DNA from: Amycolatopsis mongoliensis
Lineage (GTDB): Bacteria > Actinomycetota > Actinomycetes > Mycobacteriales > Pseudonocardiaceae
NCBI RefSeq assembly: GCF_030285665.1
Contig: NZ_CP127295.1
Coordinates: 9,858,001 to 9,922,000 of the forward strand
Reading direction: 5' to 3'
Length of the DNA stretch: 64,000 bases
The notes beneath the pieces are model-generated. The model did no database searches. It was not told where the DNA came from and saw only the letters and a list, made by a program, of their open reading frames with translations. Every line of letters begins with the position of its first letter. Position 1 is the stretch's first letter. Both the position numbers and the translations under genes were made by a program. Shown here one piece after another: positions 35,434 to 43,545 of this stretch.

Positions 35434-35534
35434 GATGTGCGGTAAGTGTCGATCTCTGGTGAATTCACCCACAGTCCGGGCAAGAAACCGCACGAACCCG
35501 CACACGCGCGCTGTTTCGGGTTAACCTGAGCCAC

Positions 35535-36116
35535 ATGTCTGTAGCGCTGGAGAACATCCTCGCCAAGGCGGGCCTGAAGGTCGACGCGAACGAGTTCCTC
35601 ACGCTCGTCGAAGACGCGGCGCGCAGACTGTCCCCACCGAACCCGGATCCCTCGCACTACTTCTCCGCCGACCAGCGTGCCGCGCTGACCGACGTCGGCC
35701 TCGACCTTTCGCCGCGCCGCGAGAGCGAACCGGACTTCCGGGCGCGCACCGTCGCCGCCCACGCCGTCCTCGCCGAGAGCGCGCTCAGCGTCAACGAGGC
35801 GGCGAAGGCCCTCGGCGTCGACGACAGCCGGATCCGCCACCGCCTCAAGGAAGGCAGGCTGACCGGCTGGAAGGACGGCGGCTGGCGGCTCCCGGCGTGG
35901 CAGTTCGCCGGCTCGGGCGTGCTGCCCGGCCTCGAGGTCGTGCTCAAAGCCCTCCCCGAGGACCAGCCCGCGCTCGTCGTCGCCGCGTTCATGAGCACCC
36001 CGCAGCCCGACCTGGTCATCAACGAGCACCCGGCGACCCCTCGCCAGTGGCTCCTCTCCGGGGGTGACCCGGACCACGTCGCCCGCCTCATCGCCATGCT
36101 CGGCTCGCCGTTCTAG
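35535..36116 (+). CDS. Antitoxin, Xre/MbcA/ParS type
   Basis: This 193-residue protein pairs with the RES-domain toxin downstream. Residues about 85-115 carry a DNA-binding helix-turn-helix (LSVNEAAKALGVDDSRIRHR). The C-terminal part has the MbcA/ParS toxin-binding signature TPRQWLLSGGDPDHVARLIA. The N-terminal 80 residues are a helical extension, as in the Rv3188-like branch of mycobacteria. It probably binds the RES toxin, neutralises it, and represses the operon through the palindrome at 35418-35433. ATG start with a -10-like TAACCT seven bases upstream. The gap to the toxin gene is 51 bp. Confidence 0.85.
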   Translation: MSVALENILAKAGLKVDANEFLTLVEDAARRLSPPNPDPSHYFSADQRAALTDVGLDLSPRRESEPDFRARTVAAHAVLAESALSVNEAAKALGVDDSRIRHRLKEGRLTGWKDGGWRLPAWQFAGSGVLPGLEVVLKALPEDQPALVVAAFMSTPQPDLVINEHPATPRQWLLSGGDPDHVARLIAMLGSPF

Positions 36117-36167
36117 GCTGGGCCTCCCCGAGCAAGATCACCGACAAGGACGGACCACCCCCGACCC

Positions 36168-36824
36168 ATGGCCCGGCTCCCGCTGCCGCCCGCCCGATCC
36201 GTCCTGGTCCGGCAGTTGAACCGCGCCGACGACGTGGTGACGGTCCAGCCCGCGACCAGGCTCGTCCGGATCTTCACCGCGCACGGCAACCACCCCCAGC
36301 AGTGGAACTCGTTCCGCTACACCGGCCCGCTCCCGCACGGCCGGTTCGACCAGCAGTCGCCCGGCCGTGGCGGCGCACCGGTCGCCGACCCCGCGAACGG
36401 GGTCCTCTACTTCGGCCTCACGGTGCGCACCTCGGTCGCGGAGGTCTTCCAGACGAGTTCGGCGGTCGACCGCCGCACGCGCGGCCCCCGGCTGGTCGTC
36501 GTCCGCCCGACCCGCACGCTGCGCCTGCTCGACCTGACCGGCCTGTGGCCGACGCGGGTGGGCGCGTCGCAGGAGATCTCCAGCGGGCCGAAGAAGCTGA
36601 CGCAGGCGTGGGCTCGCGCGATCCGCGGCGCGTTCAGCGACCTCGACGGCCTCTGGTACCGCTCCTCGATGGACTCCGGCGACCCGGCGCTCTGCCTGTG
36701 GGACCCGCCGGCGGGCGCGGCGCTGCCGATCGCGCCGGACGTGCTGCTGCCGCTGGACCACCCGGGCCTGGACGTGCCGCTGGGCCGGGTCTGCGAAGAG
36801 CTGAACTACACGCTGCTGAACTGA
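36168..36824 (+). CDS. RES-domain toxin (NAD+-degrading type)
   Basis: This 218-residue toxin has RES-family residues in RLVRIFTAHGNHPQQWNSF (Arg), VLYFGLTVRTSVAEVFQ (Tyr and Glu of the NAD pocket), and the late segment DLDGLWYRSSMDSGDPALCL with the conserved Ser. Relatives such as MbcT and Rv3189 phosphorolyse or hydrolyse NAD+ and stop growth. It follows its antitoxin by 51 bp. Its 3' end overlaps the remnant of a HAD-phosphatase gene by 19 bp on the opposite strand. The catalytic residues look intact, so the toxin should be functional. Confidence 0.87.
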   Translation: MARLPLPPARSVLVRQLNRADDVVTVQPATRLVRIFTAHGNHPQQWNSFRYTGPLPHGRFDQQSPGRGGAPVADPANGVLYFGLTVRTSVAEVFQTSSAVDRRTRGPRLVVVRPTRTLRLLDLTGLWPTRVGASQEISSGPKKLTQAWARAIRGAFSDLDGLWYRSSMDSGDPALCLWDPPAGAALPIAPDVLLPLDHPGLDVPLGRVCEELNYTLLN

Positions 36825-37050
36825 GCTTCGAGCAGCGGGACGATCGCGGTCAGGTCACCGGAGTCGACGACGTGGGTGGCGACCGCGCGAGCCTGCGGCG
36901 CGGGGTTGAAGCCGATGCTCGTCCCGACGGCGGCGAAGAGCGACAGGTCGGACCGGCCTCGTGCCCCAGCACCGCGGCCACCCACGCGCACGAGCTCGTG
37001 CCGGGGACCAGCGTGCCGTCGACGTCGAAGCAGACCAGCCCGTCAGCCAA
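36806..37050 (-). pseudogene. HAD-family phosphatase (SerB-like) remnant with internal deletion and frameshift
   Basis: On the minus strand a TTG at 37050 opens a frame reading ADGLVCFDVDGTLVPGTSS, which is HAD motif I (DxDGT), then AWVAAVLGHEA. At about 36965-36975 the frame changes and the reading resumes as SDLSLFAAVGTSIGFNPAP (HAD motif IV and C-terminal end), finishing ATHVVDSGDLTAIVPLLEA. Around 130 residues of the middle, including the cap and motifs II and III, are missing. The first frame ends in nonsense, so the product is dead. It overlaps the YciI-like gene by eight bases and the RES toxin gene by 19. Confidence 0.8.
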
Positions 37051-37387
37051 GCGTGCCCCGCGGGCAGACGAAGCCCACGATCTCCGACGCGATCAGCCCG
37101 GCCTGCTCCGCCGGATCGGCGTCCAGGATCGCGCGGGTCTCCGCCTCCGACGTCCGGAAGAACGCCACCCCGGTCACCGGCAACGAAGACGACGGCTCCG
37201 GCACCGCGCCCGCGAACAGCAGCGCCCCTGCAGCCTGTTGCCGGCGCGCCGACGAAAGATGCCGGGCACGCAGCTCGCGAGCCATCTCCTCGGAGATCTC
37301 GCCGGCGCGCGGACCCGCCCGGAACAGCACCATCCGCCAGGTCTCGAGCTCGAAATCCACCTCGGGCACCGTCATGACCACGGACAT
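37043..37387 (-). CDS. YciI-like (YCII-related) protein
   Basis: This 114-residue small dimeric alpha/beta-barrel protein has YCII features in FELETWRMVLFRAGPRAGEI, RARHLSSARRQQAAGALLFA and PAEQAGLIASEIVGF. The usual His-Asp pair of YciI is not obvious; HLSS may hold the His. Function unknown. ATG at 37387; a second ATG four codons on is possible. The gene overlaps the start of the broken HAD gene, so it was probably the first gene of a two-gene unit that has lost its second member. Confidence 0.75.
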   Translation of the reverse strand: MSVVMTVPEVDFELETWRMVLFRAGPRAGEISEEMARELRARHLSSARRQQAAGALLFAGAVPEPSSSLPVTGVAFFRTSEAETRAILDADPAEQAGLIASEIVGFVCPRGTLG

Positions 37388-37417
37388 TCGCAGGCTCCGG
37401 CGGCCCGCGCAACAGGC

Positions 37418-39361
37418 CTAGAGGTGACGCCCCCACCAGTCGAGGATCGCCTCGAAGCGCTGCACCCGGTGGCGGGGGCGCCCGGACCGGGACAGCTCGT
37501 GCCCCTCACCCGGGAACAGCAGGAACTCCGCCGGCGCGCCCGCGCGCCGCAGGGCCACGAACATCCGCTGCGCCTGCTCCAGCGGACACCGCCAGTCCTC
37601 CTCCGAATGGACCACCGCGAACGGGATCTTGATCTGCGCCGCGTACGAAAGCGGCGAACGCTCGCGCTGCACTTCCGGCGACGCGCCGACGTACGCGTCG
37701 ACGAACGTGTAGCCGATGTCGGAGCTGCCGACCATCGAGTCCCACGCGTTGACCGCGCGCTCGCTCCACGCCGCCTTGAACCGCTCGCCGTGGTGGGCCG
37801 CCAGCCAGCTCGTCATGAACCCGCCGTACGAACCGCCCATGATGCCCACGCGGGAGGCGTCCAGGTCCGGGCGCTCCAGCGCCTTGTCCAGCAGCGCCAG
37901 GACGTCGTCGACGTCGACCGTGCCGAAGCCGTGCGAGATCGAGTGGCCGTGGGCCTGCCCGTAGCCCGCCGAGCCGCGCGGGTTGCCGAGCACCACCGCG
38001 TACCCCGCGGCCGCGTACACCTGCGCCTCGTCGAACACCGCCCAGTCCTGCTGGGTGAACGGGCCGCCGTGCACCACGCGCAGCACCGGGTGCGGGCCGT
38101 CGCCTTCGGGCAGCACCAGCCAGCCGTGCACCGGGTAGCCGTCCGGCGCCGTGGTCTCCAGCTCGAGCATCGGCCGGATGCCCTTGTCGCGCAACGGCTT
38201 CGAGTAGCCGGTCAGCACCTGCGGGACGCCGTCCCGGAGCAGCACGACCTCGCCCGAGGTGTCCGGCGTGGCGATCACCGCCGCCAGCACCGGGCCGTCC
38301 AGGGTGAACGACCGGAGCGCGGTGCGGTCCGCGTAGACCACCGGCAGATCGGCCAAGGGAGCGTCCGCGGCGTCGAAGGGGACCGCGCGCAGCTCCACCG
38401 CACCGCGGTTGCGGACGGCCACGAGCACGTCGCCCTCGCGCGGCGCCGGCGGGCCCGCCGAGGCCTCGCAGTCGACGGTTTCGATGTCGGTGAGCCGGCG
38501 CGCCTTCACCGGGCCTGCGCCGAACTCCGGCGTCGCCGCGTAGAGCCCGGTCATCGCGGCTTCGTGGTGCTCCTCGAACGACTGTCCGAAGTAGAACAGC
38601 GTGCCGTCGGCGGCGAACGCCGGACGCTCCGAGTACCCCACGCCGCGCACGACCAGCTCGGGCTCGCCGCCCTCGGCGGAGATCGCGCAGACGTCGCGGT
38701 GGTCGCTCTCGGCCGCACCCCAGTCCGGCGGTGCCGTGAAGACGACGCGGGTGCCGTCCGGGGTCCACACCGGGGTGGTGACGTCGTACCCGTCGCCGGT
38801 CAGCGGTTCGAGGTCCGCCGGGACTTCCTCGAACGTGTCGACGACGAACAGCCGCTGCGTGCGGTCGCGCAGGAAGCCGACGTCGTCGATCCGGTAGTCC
38901 ATGCGCGTGATCCGGCGCGGGGCCTCGGCGGCCGGCTCCGGCGTCTCGCCGTCGGCGTCCGCCGTCCCGTACCGGCCGGCTTCGGGCACCCGGGCGGTGA
39001 AGGCGATCCGCCTCGAGTCCGGCGCCCACACCGGCTCGCCGGCGCCGAGGTGCAGCGACGTCAGCCGGCGCGCGTCACCGCCGTCGGCCGGCATGACGTG
39101 CAGCTGCGGGCTGCCGTCGGCGCCCTTGCCCTCCCCCGCGCGGAGGAACGCCACCCAGCGCCCGTCCGGGGAGATCGCGGGCGCCGAGTCGCGCGGACCG
39201 TGCGTCCACGCGGACTCGCCGCCCTCGAGCGAGACGCGCCGCACTGAGCTGTGCGCGGCGTTCGTCTTCAGGTCGGGCTTCTTAACCGCGGTGAGCAGCA
39301 GGTTCCCGCGCAGCGCGGGACGGCCGGGAACGACGAGGGCTTCGATGTCGGCAGGACGCAC
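37418..39361 (-). CDS. S9-family prolyl oligopeptidase-like peptidase
   Basis: This is a 647-residue cytoplasmic serine peptidase. Residues 1-390 are a beta-propeller (DSAPAISPDGRWVAFLRAGE, PVWTPDGTRVVFTAPP). Residues 400-647 are the alpha/beta hydrolase domain with HGGPFTQQDWAVFDEAQ, NPRGSAGYG, the nucleophile motif GGSYGGFMTSWLA, the acid region HSEEDWRCP and the catalytic His in GEGHELSR. This is the S9C (acylaminoacyl-peptidase) branch. GTG start. No export signal, so it is likely to degrade peptides or N-acylated peptides inside the cell. Confidence 0.92.
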   Translation of the reverse strand: MRPADIEALVVPGRPALRGNLLLTAVKKPDLKTNAAHSSVRRVSLEGGESAWTHGPRDSAPAISPDGRWVAFLRAGEGKGADGSPQLHVMPADGGDARRLTSLHLGAGEPVWAPDSRRIAFTARVPEAGRYGTADADGETPEPAAEAPRRITRMDYRIDDVGFLRDRTQRLFVVDTFEEVPADLEPLTGDGYDVTTPVWTPDGTRVVFTAPPDWGAAESDHRDVCAISAEGGEPELVVRGVGYSERPAFAADGTLFYFGQSFEEHHEAAMTGLYAATPEFGAGPVKARRLTDIETVDCEASAGPPAPREGDVLVAVRNRGAVELRAVPFDAADAPLADLPVVYADRTALRSFTLDGPVLAAVIATPDTSGEVVLLRDGVPQVLTGYSKPLRDKGIRPMLELETTAPDGYPVHGWLVLPEGDGPHPVLRVVHGGPFTQQDWAVFDEAQVYAAAGYAVVLGNPRGSAGYGQAHGHSISHGFGTVDVDDVLALLDKALERPDLDASRVGIMGGSYGGFMTSWLAAHHGERFKAAWSERAVNAWDSMVGSSDIGYTFVDAYVGASPEVQRERSPLSYAAQIKIPFAVVHSEEDWRCPLEQAQRMFVALRRAGAPAEFLLFPGEGHELSRSGRPRHRVQRFEAILDWWGRHL

Positions 39362-39413
39362 GTCCTCGACCGTACCCGAAATCCTTAGCGCTGCGAACGA
39401 CCTTCGTCGGGAC

Positions 39414-40376
39414 TTACGCCGCGACCTGCTTGCGCTCGTCGCGGCGGGCCTTCGCCAGGCTCGCCACCGTGGTCACGGTGAGCACGACGATGATGACGCC
39501 GAGGGAGATCCAGTTGTTGATGTCCAGCCAGTCCGGCACGACGTGGTACTCGTGCAGCGCGTGCAGGAACAGCTTCGCGCCGATGAACGCGAGGATCACC
39601 GCGAGGCCGTAGGTCAGGTAGACCAGCTTCGTCACCAGCCCGCCGAGCAGGAAGTACAGCTGCCGCAGGCCCATCAGCGCGAACGCGTTGGCGGTGAAGA
39701 CGAGGAACGCCTCCTGCGTGATGCCGAAGATCGCCGGGATCGAGTCGACCGCGAAGAGCAGGTCCGCCGAGCCGATGGCCACGATCACCAGCAGCATCGG
39801 CGTGATCATCCGCTTGCCGTTCAGCTTCACCGTGTAGTGGTGGCCGTGGTAGTCGTCGGTCACCGGGGCGAACTTGCGGACCTGCCGGGTGACGGCGTTC
39901 TCGTGGTACTCCTCGTCCTCGCCCTTGCCGCGCAGCATGCTGACCGCGGTCCAGACGAGGATCGCGCCGAAGAGGAAGAACACCCAGACGAACTGCGCGA
40001 TCAGCGCGGCCCCGATGGCGATGAAGACGCTGCGGAAGGCCAGCGCGAGCAGGATGCCGACCAGCAGCACGCGGTGCTGGTGGATGGCGGGCACCTTGAA
40101 CGACGCCATGATGATCATGAAGATGAACAGGTTGTCGACACTCAGCGAGTACTCGGTGATGTACCCGGTGAAGAACTCGACGCCCGGCTCGTGCCCGGCG
40201 AAGAACCACACGCCCGCACCGAAGAGCACCGCGCAGGAGACGTAGAAGATCACCCAGCGAGCAGCTTCCCCCGTGGTCACTTCGTGCGGCTTGCGATCGA
40301 CGATGACCAGGTCCAGCGCGATGAGCGCGAGCAGGCCACCGATCGTGGCGATCCACAGCCACAGGGGGACAGTCAT
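39414..40376 (-). CDS. TerC-family membrane protein (Mn2+ exporter type)
   Basis: This is a 320-residue integral membrane protein with about nine TM segments. TerC/Alx signatures are TEYSLSVDNLFIFMIIM and LLFAVDSIPAIFGITQEAFL, each with the acidic residues thought to bind metal, and ALMGLRQLYFLLGG. Relatives export Mn2+ and load exported metalloproteins. The ATG at 40376 is chosen over the longer frame because it starts the first TM (TVPLWLWIATIGG) and has GGAGG 11 bases before it. A yybP-ykoY riboswitch leader precedes it, so expression should rise with Mn2+. Confidence 0.93.
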   Translation of the reverse strand: MTVPLWLWIATIGGLLALIALDLVIVDRKPHEVTTGEAARWVIFYVSCAVLFGAGVWFFAGHEPGVEFFTGYITEYSLSVDNLFIFMIIMASFKVPAIHQHRVLLVGILLALAFRSVFIAIGAALIAQFVWVFFLFGAILVWTAVSMLRGKGEDEEYHENAVTRQVRKFAPVTDDYHGHHYTVKLNGKRMITPMLLVIVAIGSADLLFAVDSIPAIFGITQEAFLVFTANAFALMGLRQLYFLLGGLVTKLVYLTYGLAVILAFIGAKLFLHALHEYHVVPDWLDINNWISLGVIIVVLTVTTVASLAKARRDERKQVAA

Positions 40377-40680
40377 GGAACACGAACCTCCGGATAGTGC
40401 GCATGAGCAACTAACCGGAGGTCTCTCCCGCCGGTGAAAACACCGGCCGACGGTGCCGGGGGCGCTGGGCCACCGTGCTGACGACACCGCCGCGAAGGAA
40501 TACTCCCCTCACAGCGCGTCCAGTTTGCCGGTTCTCCCCGGCCGAGCGCCAGCCGGAATCGCGCACGTCACCAGGTTGGTCCTGTAATTTCGGTCACCCC
40601 GGTCCACCAGGTGGTCCCGGGCGTGTGATCGATGTGAGCCGGTGAGGACACTCTCAGGAAAGTTCACATACGGTCACCTC
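40377..40680. other. 304-bp divergent control region (terC / S15-ABC)
   Basis: The terC-proximal half is the riboswitch leader (40415-40514). The rest, 40515-40680, holds no gene. TACGGT (40669-40674), six bases before the GTG at 40681, may be the -10 of a leaderless transcript for the hydrolase-ABC fusion gene. Confidence 0.6.
40415..40514 (-). promoter_or_regulatory. yybP-ykoY family (Mn2+) riboswitch
   Basis: On the minus strand the leader opens with GAGGGGAGTA (about 40512-40503) and closes with GGGAGAGACCTCC (about 40429-40417). These are the two conserved P1-flanking strands of the yybP-ykoY aptamer. The middle has GTCGTCAGCACGG and a GC-rich hairpin (CCGGTG-TTTT-CACCGG at about 40447-40432). 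It sits directly before a TerC gene, the classic target. The GGAGG ribosome site lies about 30 bases downstream, so control may act on translation or termination. The aptamer assignment is strong; the mechanism is inferred. Confidence 0.85.
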
Positions 40681-43545
40681 GTGCCCCGACTCCCGCTCCC
40701 GCGCACCCGCGGAGCCCGCCTCACCGCGCTCGCCGTCGTCGTCGTGGTCCTGGCCGCCGGCGCGGTCTTCTGGATCACGCGCCCCGCCCCGCCGGCCGCG
40801 GTGCCCACGCAGGACGCGCTGATCGACATGCCCGCCGCGCCCGGCTCGGCGGAGCAGGTCAAGATCGACACGACCACCTACCTGCCCGCCACCGTGCCCG
40901 CGCCCGCGGTGCTGCTCGCGCACGGGTTCGGCGGGGACAAGAACAGCGTCGCCGACGACGCGCGCGAACTCGCGCGGAAGGGCTTCGTCGTCATGACGTG
41001 GTCCGCGCGCGGGTTCGGCAAGAGCACCGGCAAGATCGGCCTCAACGACCCCGACGGCGAGGTCGCCGACGCGAGCCGCCTGATCGACCGGCTCGTCGCG
41101 CAGCACCAGGTGACCACCGACGCGAAGGGCGACCCGAAGGTCGCCGTCACCGGGGCCTCCTACGGCGGCGCGCTCTCGCTGCTGCTGGCCGGCACGGACA
41201 AGCGCGTCGACGCGGTCGCCCCGGTGATCACCTACAACGACCTCGCGCAGGGCCTGGTCCCGAACGCGGCCACCCCCGGGCTCACGGCCTCGGGCACCCC
41301 GGCCGCCGGGGCCTTCGCCACCGACGGCGTCTTCAAGAAGAGCTGGGCCGGCATCTTCTTCTCGGCCGGCTCCGGCGCCGCGTCCAGCGGCTCGCCGTCG
41401 GCCGAGGCGCCGGAAGCCGGGCAGGCGACCGACACGGGATCCACCGGTGCTACCGGCAACGCCGCCGCGGCCACCCCCGCCGTGCCCTCGGGCGCGGGCG
41501 GAGGTCGCCAGAGCGGGCCGGCCGACCCGTGCGGCCGGTTCACCGCCGCCGTCTGCCGCGCCTACACCGAACTCGGCACCACCGGGCAGGCGAGCCAGGC
41601 CAGCGTCGACCTGCTGCGCCGCGTCTCCCCCGTCTCGGTGACGAGCAAGATCACCGTCCCGACCCTGCTGGTCCAGGGCGAGAGCGACACGCTGTTCGGC
41701 CTCGACCAGTCCGACGCCACCGCGCGGCAGATCACCGCGGCGGGCGGCAAGGTGCGGACGATCTGGTACACGGGCGGCCACGACGGTGGCAAGCCCGGAC
41801 CGCAGCTGCGCGGGAAGATCGCCGACTTCCTCCGGACGGCCGTCGACGGCGGCGACCCGGGCACCGGGTTCAGCTACGACGTCCAGGGCACCTTGCGCGC
41901 CAACGGAACGCCGTCGGTGCGCACGGTCACCGCGGCCGGCTACCCCGGCCTCACCGGCCCGGCCACCGAGCGGCGACTGCTGGCGATGACCGGTCCCGCG
42001 CAGGCGATCGTGCGCCCCGCCGGGGCGAACCCCTCGGCGGTGAGCGGGATCCCCGGCCTCAACGGCGTCGCGAGCAGCACGTCCCGGCTGGGCGCGTTGT
42101 TCAGCAGCGACCCGCCCGGCCAGGCCGCGCAGTTCACGACCGCGCCGCTGGACGGGCAGCTCGTCGTCAGCGGCTCCTCGACCGTGCGGCTGCAGGTCGC
42201 CGCGGACCCCGCGCACCCGCAGCCGGACGCGGTGCTGTTCGCGAAGCTCTACGACGTCGGACAGGACGGCTCCCGGGTGCTGCCGGCCAACGCGATCGCG
42301 CCGTTCCGGGTGAGCGGGCTGCCCGCCGACGGCACGCCGGTCGAGGTCACGGTGACGCTGCCCGGCATCGTCCGGCCGATCGAGGGCGGGCACTCGCTGC
42401 GCCTGGTCGTCGGCACGACCGACCAGGCGTTCGCGACGCCGGCCGCGCCCGCGGTGTTCCGGGTCGCCCTCGCCGGCGGCACCGCGCTGGCCGTCCCGGT
42501 CGTGCCCGGCACGTCGGTCGGCTCGCCGGCCCCCGTCGGGCAGCTGGTGGGCATCGGCGTGACGCTGGCCATCGGTATGGCCGTGGTGCTCTTCGCGGCG
42601 CTGCGCCGCCGCCGGGCCACCGACGTCGATCCGGAGCTCGCCACGACACCGCTGGTCATCGAGGGGCTGCGCAAGGAGTACCCGGGCGGGTTCGTCGCGG
42701 TGAACGACCTGTCCTTCCGCGTCGAGCCGGGCCAGGTGCTCGGCCTGCTCGGGCCGAACGGCGCGGGCAAGACGACCACGCTGCGGATGCTGATGGGCCT
42801 GATCACGCCGACGAAGGGCCAGATCCGGGTCTTCGGGCACAAGATCACCGGCGGCGCGCCGGTGCTCTCGCGCATCGGCTCGTTCGTCGAGGGGTCCGGG
42901 TTCCTGCCGCACCTGTCCGGCCGGGCGAACCTCGAGCTGTACTGGGCGGCCACCGGACGGCCGGCGGACAAGGCGCACTTCGGCGAGGCGCTGGAGATCG
43001 CCGGGCTCGGCACGGCCGTCGACCGGCGCGTGCGGACCTACAGCCAGGGCATGCGGCAGCGGCTGGCGATCGCGCAGGCGATGCTCGGGCTGCCGGAGCT
43101 CATGGTGCTCGACGAGCCGACCAACGGGCTCGACCCGCCCCAGATCCACCAGATGCGCGAGGTGCTGCAGCGCTACGCCGCGACCGGCCGCACCGTGGTG
43201 GTCTCCAGCCACCTGCTGGCCGAGGTCGAGCAGACCTGCACGCACGTCGTGGTCATGCACCGCGGCGCGCTGGTCGCCGCGGGCGAGGTCGGCGAGCTGG
43301 CCGCGGCCGGCGGCGAGGCGACGTTCCGGGTCGGCGACCCGGCCGCGGCCGCGGCGGCGCTGAAGGCGGTCGGCGGGGTCACCGCGGTCGACGTCGACGG
43401 CGACCTCGTGCACGCGAACCTCGACGGGCTGCCGCGCGCCGAGGCGGTGGCGGCACTGGTCCGCGCCGGCGTCGCGGTGGAGCAGGCCGGGCCCCGGCGC
43501 CGGCTGGAAGACGCGTTCCTGCAACTGGTCGGAGACGAATCGTGA
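40681..43545 (+). CDS. Fusion: exported S15-type alpha/beta hydrolase plus ABC ATPase
   Basis: This is a 954-residue two-part protein. After a basic start and one TM (ALAVVVVVLAAGAVFW) comes an X-Pro dipeptidyl-peptidase-like hydrolase (residues about 45-480) with HGFGGDKNSVADDARELARK, GASYGGALSLL (nucleophile Ser) and a late GGHDGGKPG His. A jelly-roll domain follows, then a second TM (LVGIGVTLAIGMAVVLFAAL, about 620-645) and an ABC ATPase (about 655-954) with GPNGAGKTTT, YSQGMRQRLAIAQA and LDEPTNGLDPP. This places the hydrolase outside and the ATPase inside. GTG at 40681 is preferred (TACGGT six bases upstream); GTG 40642 is possible. Coupled to the permease by GTGA. Confidence 0.87.
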   Translation: MPRLPLPRTRGARLTALAVVVVVLAAGAVFWITRPAPPAAVPTQDALIDMPAAPGSAEQVKIDTTTYLPATVPAPAVLLAHGFGGDKNSVADDARELARKGFVVMTWSARGFGKSTGKIGLNDPDGEVADASRLIDRLVAQHQVTTDAKGDPKVAVTGASYGGALSLLLAGTDKRVDAVAPVITYNDLAQGLVPNAATPGLTASGTPAAGAFATDGVFKKSWAGIFFSAGSGAASSGSPSAEAPEAGQATDTGSTGATGNAAAATPAVPSGAGGGRQSGPADPCGRFTAAVCRAYTELGTTGQASQASVDLLRRVSPVSVTSKITVPTLLVQGESDTLFGLDQSDATARQITAAGGKVRTIWYTGGHDGGKPGPQLRGKIADFLRTAVDGGDPGTGFSYDVQGTLRANGTPSVRTVTAAGYPGLTGPATERRLLAMTGPAQAIVRPAGANPSAVSGIPGLNGVASSTSRLGALFSSDPPGQAAQFTTAPLDGQLVVSGSSTVRLQVAADPAHPQPDAVLFAKLYDVGQDGSRVLPANAIAPFRVSGLPADGTPVEVTVTLPGIVRPIEGGHSLRLVVGTTDQAFATPAAPAVFRVALAGGTALAVPVVPGTSVGSPAPVGQLVGIGVTLAIGMAVVLFAALRRRRATDVDPELATTPLVIEGLRKEYPGGFVAVNDLSFRVEPGQVLGLLGPNGAGKTTTLRMLMGLITPTKGQIRVFGHKITGGAPVLSRIGSFVEGSGFLPHLSGRANLELYWAATGRPADKAHFGEALEIAGLGTAVDRRVRTYSQGMRQRLAIAQAMLGLPELMVLDEPTNGLDPPQIHQMREVLQRYAATGRTVVVSSHLLAEVEQTCTHVVVMHRGALVAAGEVGELAAAGGEATFRVGDPAAAAAALKAVGGVTAVDVDGDLVHANLDGLPRAEAVAALVRAGVAVEQAGPRRRLEDAFLQLVGDES

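Larger units (their letters stand above)
35137..35534. other. 398-bp intergenic region
   Basis: No coding frame here looks protein-like. The stretch holds the LacI-gene terminator (35221-35259), a somewhat less GC-rich segment from about 35290 to 35480, and the palindrome 35418-35433 that probably governs the toxin-antitoxin pair. TAACCT (35522-35527) lies seven bases before the antitoxin ATG, which fits a leaderless start. Confidence 0.7.
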
